This document shows, piece by piece, positions 35,001-41,000 of a DNA stretch of 60,000 nucleotides. Each line of letters starts with the position of its first letter. Position 1 is the first letter of the stretch. Position numbers and translations under genes: made by a program. The stretch comes from Owenia fusiformis (Eukaryota; Annelida; Polychaeta; Sabellida; Oweniidae), in NCBI GenBank assembly GCA_903813345.2, contig CAIIXF020000005.1, forward strand, positions 32,369,375-32,429,374, given 5' to 3'. Below the pieces are notes generated by a model. That model was not told where the DNA came from. It saw only the letters and a program-made list of their open reading frames with translations, and searched no databases.

Positions 35001-38000
35001 ATGATCAAGTATCCTTTAAGAAAATCTTACTAATTTATCCATCATTTACTGAAACATCTTGTTCCGTTTTTGTTACACAGTCCGATGATTTTGTTTTCTA
35101 TTATTTCGCCTTTGCTGTTGAAAAGGCTCAGATTTATACACTAGGGGCCAGGATCTATTTTATCAAAGGGTCACTTTGTAGTCAATGGCAAATTATGTTT
35201 GCTGAAGTGAACCCCAAATTTTCTTTATTTCTTTGGAAATGTATGACAAATTGTTCTTTTGTTGAATCTCATTCACACCACATATATTTTTCCTTTACCC
35301 ACACTCAGCCAGCGTGAGAAGCAGTTGATGAGGATTTACCCAGCGGGCTTCAGAATTGACTCTTCAAACTTTAATCCAATCATCTTCTGGGCCTTTGGGA
35401 TACAATTTGTGGCCCTCAACTATCAGATCTCTGGTATGACAATGACTTCACACAGTCATGATTTTCTAGAACTACAGAATTTTCAATTTCAAATATGTAC
35501 GTAGGCAATTAAGAAATCAGTGATCCCCCCAGCATTAAAACAAGTAGGCGCAGCACCCACCTGAGATTTTGAAAATAGGCTTGTACCCACCTGCAATCCA
35601 TTTGCACCCACTTGAAAGGTGGAAAAATTATAAAAATTCCTGTGAAGATCACTGGAAATGAATGTGATACAATTTAAATATAGCTTTTCTTATTGCATTT
35701 TGAAAAGGTGATATATTAATTATATTTATGATACGATTCAATATTATTGTATTTATATGTATGTTTCTAAAGAGGTTCCCATGACTCTAAAGCCAAATAC
35801 AAGAATGAAAGTACCATCATGAGTTTTCATGCTTATATTTATTTGCAGATGTTCCTATGCACATCAATGCTGCAATGTATGAGCAGACAGGGAACAGTGG
35901 TTATGTCTTGAAGCCATCGGTCATGTGGGACAGAAAGCATGTTATGTTCAACAGGTTCAACCCATGGGAGAAAGAGTATGATGGCCTTCATGCTACAACA
36001 CTTACTGTACATGTGAGTTAGCTTTGTTGCTTGAAGCTGCAAATCACTTAAATTTTCACAGCAGTCCATACAATTTACTTTACCAAGTATGCGAAACCTA
36101 TAAGTGGAACTTTGGTACAAATTGTACCTCATCAAAATGTTCTATTACAGAGTTTCATGTTATTTGGACTTAATCGGTAGCTGGAGTTTGAAACGTGTTC
36201 CTCTCATGGCTGTCTTCAACCGACCCTATATATCTGAAGTTGTTAGTGTCAGTTTAAAAAATATTCACACTATATGTAAAGAACATACAATAAAGCTTTT
36301 ATTTCTGAATCTGTTATAATTACAGCTTATATCGGGCCAATATGTGTGTCAGGGGAATCAAGGAGGTAGTCCTATGGTAGAGATTGAGCTGCTGGGAATA
36401 CATGCTGACTGTGCCAAACAGAAGAGCAAGGTCATCTCCAGGAATGCACTTAACCCTATATGGAATGAAGTGTTCACATTCCAAGTGAGTTGATTTTTGC
36501 ATTTCTCATTTATACAAGTTGATTTTATTTCATACCACATGCACATGCATGTGATATCAATTGTTTGGTTCTCATTTACAGTTTAAGAAATATTTTTAAC
36601 TTGCTCTGTGCGGGGTGGGGGGTTAAACACATATACTGTGCTAGTTGATGATGTAAATGAATGAGACAATATGCTCCTGTCTACTCTTACATATAGTAAC
36701 CTTGACAGTTCAGGAGATCTGGCACTTCTTTTGGTGAAAAAGTCATTTCTTCCCCAATACTCTTGATAAAACTCTTAATAATCCTTTCTAACTTATTCTG
36801 ACAATTATAATTTTACAATTGCAGGTGATCTTTAAAGACCTTGTGTTTGTGAGGTTCACAGTTGTGGAGAGTGGCAGTGGTAGAATCACATCCCAGAGGG
36901 TAATCCCATTAAAGGCACTCAGGCCTGGCTACCGTCATGTTCGACTACGCACAATGGCAAACCAGCCACTTGAGCTCTCTACACTGTTTATCTATTCCCG
37001 ACATGAGGAAGAGGTGATAGGTGGCACTGTTAGTGAGAATCCGCACGATGAACAAATGAAGAAGAAAAAATCAATGTTTAATATGATCAAATCTATGGGT
37101 GAAATTGGAAAATCAGAAATCAAAGAAAAAGAGGTATATATGAGTTTTGATTTTTGTTAAGAATTTTTTCTGAGATTAATATTTTAAAGACATAGTTTAA
37201 TACATTTTAATTTCAGAATAGAATGCTCACTAATGTCTTTATTATTGTCTGATTGTAATTGTGAAATGTGATAGTGGTACAATACACCATACATGTGCAT
37301 GTACCTCTAATTATATAGCAAGTGGGAGGTACTACAACCAACATCCAAACAGTGAAGCCCAAAAGACGTATGTTCTTCATAAGTGTATTTGGTGTGACAT
37401 CGTCAGATGAATATATGATCCTAAGAGTAACACAGGATACCTCTACCCAACAGGCTATAAAACAGGTATTTGTCTTTTGATGGGAGACTCAATCCAAGTT
37501 AATGGCAAAACTAGCTTTTTAGTTTACTTCGGTATCATAAAGATATCTTCTATCTTCATGATTGGCCATTATCTGCTAACACAAGAAAAAGCTTGGGACA
37601 CTTTTTGAAAATGGGCGTAATCTGGGCGCGCTTTTCAAAAATGTTGCCTCCCTCCATGGATTGGCCACATTATATATGACATTCTGATCTCATTTCATTA
37701 GGCGTTAGCTAAGGCTGGGAAGACGGGAGACTGTAATACGGAGGACTTTCTACTTATGGAGGATGTCCAGAGAAGCTGGAACAAGAAAGAGCAGCAGAGA
37801 ACAGGCTCGCAGAGAATATTAAACCCAGATGAGAAAGTGCTATTGGCACAGAATAAATGGCGAGGAAGTGGAAAATTTTATTTGAAAAAGAAAACTAATG
37901 TGAGTTAAATGTACTGATTTTTCTATTCAAAAATAAAAATATGAAATCTGGTATAGAAATAGAACACCCATGAGCATTATTATTGATTACGATGACTTTT

Positions 38001-41000
38001 GAATCAAAATTACTCAAAATCTATGGTATCAATATAATGCATAATCTTTGTTGCTAAGGACCCCAGCAGCAGAGCCTGGATGACAACACTGGTAACTAAG
38101 GAACTGGGTACTGAGAGTTCCAATGATGGCGAATCACAGACTTGGGACACTGACCACCAGATGTTTCTGGTGTGTGTTTACAATGTCTCTGAAATGCAGC
38201 CATATACAATATTCCGTGCCCCCATATCAAGCACTGCTCAAGATATTATAACACAGGTAAAAAAATTTCAAGGTTAAGCTTTTTTTATTTGCAATATGAA
38301 TTTGCAGCTTATTACATTCTAGTAAGGCTCAGGTAAATCATCACATTATTGGCCTTCCTTACTTGAACTTTGCAAATTAAAATATACATGTATATATTGG
38401 TTCTCAAACAGGTAAATCTATTTGATGAAATGTTTTGTAATGACTGCCCCTTATCAACTGCCAGTCCTAGAAAGCATACTCCCAAATGTTATATATCATA
38501 TGAGAGCTATAGCTATTCAATTATAAATTTTAAAAAATAATATCCCAAAGAATTAATATGATATTGTCTATATATAAGCTACCATTATATATTCTGTTCT
38601 CAATGATTTGACTGTTACAGGCAATCTTAAAAGGTCGTAGTGAGACTGAAGACTCTCGCAATTTGATCCTCGTGGAGGAGCTGACTACAGAAGCCAGTGT
38701 AGATTCTCCCAGTAAAAGACGCAGTTCACGTGTAGAGAAACGGATCTTGGCTGACAATGAGAATGTCTATGCTGTTCAGAAAGAGTGGAAGGGAATATCT
38801 GGAAGGTTTATACTCATGGACAGAGAGGAAGTCCTACAAGAAATGGTAATCAAAATATGTGCATTCATTTTACTGAGCAGACAAAAAATAAGGATTTAGG
38901 CCCAGTATCAATGCATGTTAAATAATCTGTTCTGATTGGCTGGACTTTGGGGTATATTATGCCTAGCTGTGTGAATATATTATATACATGTAGCCTGCCA
39001 GGTATGTACTGTAGTGGTCAGAAAGTAATAATGCCCCCCCCCCCTCAGGTTCATGTAACTGTGATGTAATAATAGGGATGTCATAATGTGTATTTCAGGA
39101 GAAGAGAGAGAAACGCAATAGTAAAGAGACGGGTAGACTTGTAGGGATCACGAAACAACTCACCAAACTAAAAATGGCAAAGAGTTTCTCTGGGAGACCC
39201 AAATCACAGTCAGATTATACTAGTAAGTAAAACTTATTTTTTAACAAAATGCTACTTTACTTAATGGAGTAACACATTGTTTTGTTTTTGTATCTTTCTT
39301 ATTTAAATGTAGAGAATTAATTCTCTATAATTTTTTTAAAAATCGTGCTACTTTTATTGTTGTTTTTGTCTTTTATGTTTATTTTTTTATAAAAAATATT
39401 TTTACTCACTCTGAGGTCTAAGATATAACTTAATACTGTATATACATAAATACATACAAGTCTCTATGGTTTTAGAGTTTTAAAGAACATCAATTCATTG
39501 AAACAAAACCATTTCAACTCTTGATTTTCAACGTGATGCTTAACATATCCTTGTTTACATCCCCTCGTCTCTGTCATTTACCCTTGTATGTTGATTATTA
39601 TTTTCACAGCTATGACAAACCATAAAAAGAAAAAGTCAAAGGGTATGGGAAATAGTAGTGCCCCAGATTTCCAAGTGTATATAGACAATCCCTAGGAATC
39701 CTACAGTTTGTAGTAAACCATAATTGTTAGTACAATCCGAAAATATTTTATATCACTTCTTCATCAATTCGGCACACTGGCGCAAATTCCTGGGCGCAAA
39801 TTAGTCTGCTACACTGTCACTGGTACTGAGTTGGCTTGAAATTGTAACATTTCCGTGTGTTGAAGTGATGAAGACTAGATATTTAATTACTAATATATAA
39901 CGGTGTGTGTTTTTATTGAGAGAAGAAATGTATGTTGCTGTGACCTGGAACCTAAAATGGAATGAGAAATCCTCATTTGTTACACATGATGGATTATTCT
40001 TTCATTGTTTATAATAACAACCACTAAAACATATTGAAAATCTCTATTCTACCAATTTACTGGGAATCAAGCTTATGAATTAATGAACACTTGAAAATAA
40101 AAATGAAGAATATTGTTTCTCATGATTGTAATCAATTTAATTTTGAAATAATTTTATTTTATAATTTATAACATTTATGGCTATTTAAACCTTGGGTACA
40201 ACCCTTGTGTAATCAGATACAACCTTTGTGATAATCAGATACAACCCTTGAGCTAATCAGATACAACCTTTGTTCTAATCAGATACAACCTTTGTGTTAA
40301 TCAGATACAACTTTTGTGCTAATCAGATACAACCCTTGAGCTAATCAGAGACAACCTTTGTACTAATCAGATAGAGCCTTTGTGCTTATCAGATACAGCC
40401 TTTGTGCTAATCAGATACAACCCTTGAGCTCATCAGATACAACCTTTGTGCTAATCAGATACAACCTTTGTGTAATCAGATAGAGCCTTTGTGCTTATGA
40501 GATACAACCTTTGTGCTAATCAGTTACAACCTTTGTGCTAGATAGTACCTCCACCTTATTGTATTATTTAGATGTATTTGTTTTCTAAACAAGTCACCCC
40601 CTGTCCCTCTTAATCTTACATATGAGTGTAAGTCAAACTTAGAATATCGTCCCCTATTGGCTTTGTAGTGCCTTATGCTCCATTCTAATGTTTACATGAG
40701 ACTCTCCATGTGGGAAGGGGTTGGGATTTTGACAAATTAAAAATTGGGCAGTTAAATCTACCTTGGGAGCAACTCAGTGAGTCAGTTTCCTTAGTCTGGG
40801 AGCAATGATAACCTGTTAAATATAGTCAGAATTTTGATATCAGGGATTATTTGTTTGAAAAGTCCCTACTCCTGGGATGAAGTACTATGTCAGAATCCCA
40901 CCCCCTAGGAAAATACTATGTGTCAGCTTCCTGACCCTCCTGTACTGGGGGGATCTCATGCAAATCTTTGAATAGTGCATTATGCAAAACAGTACCTCTG

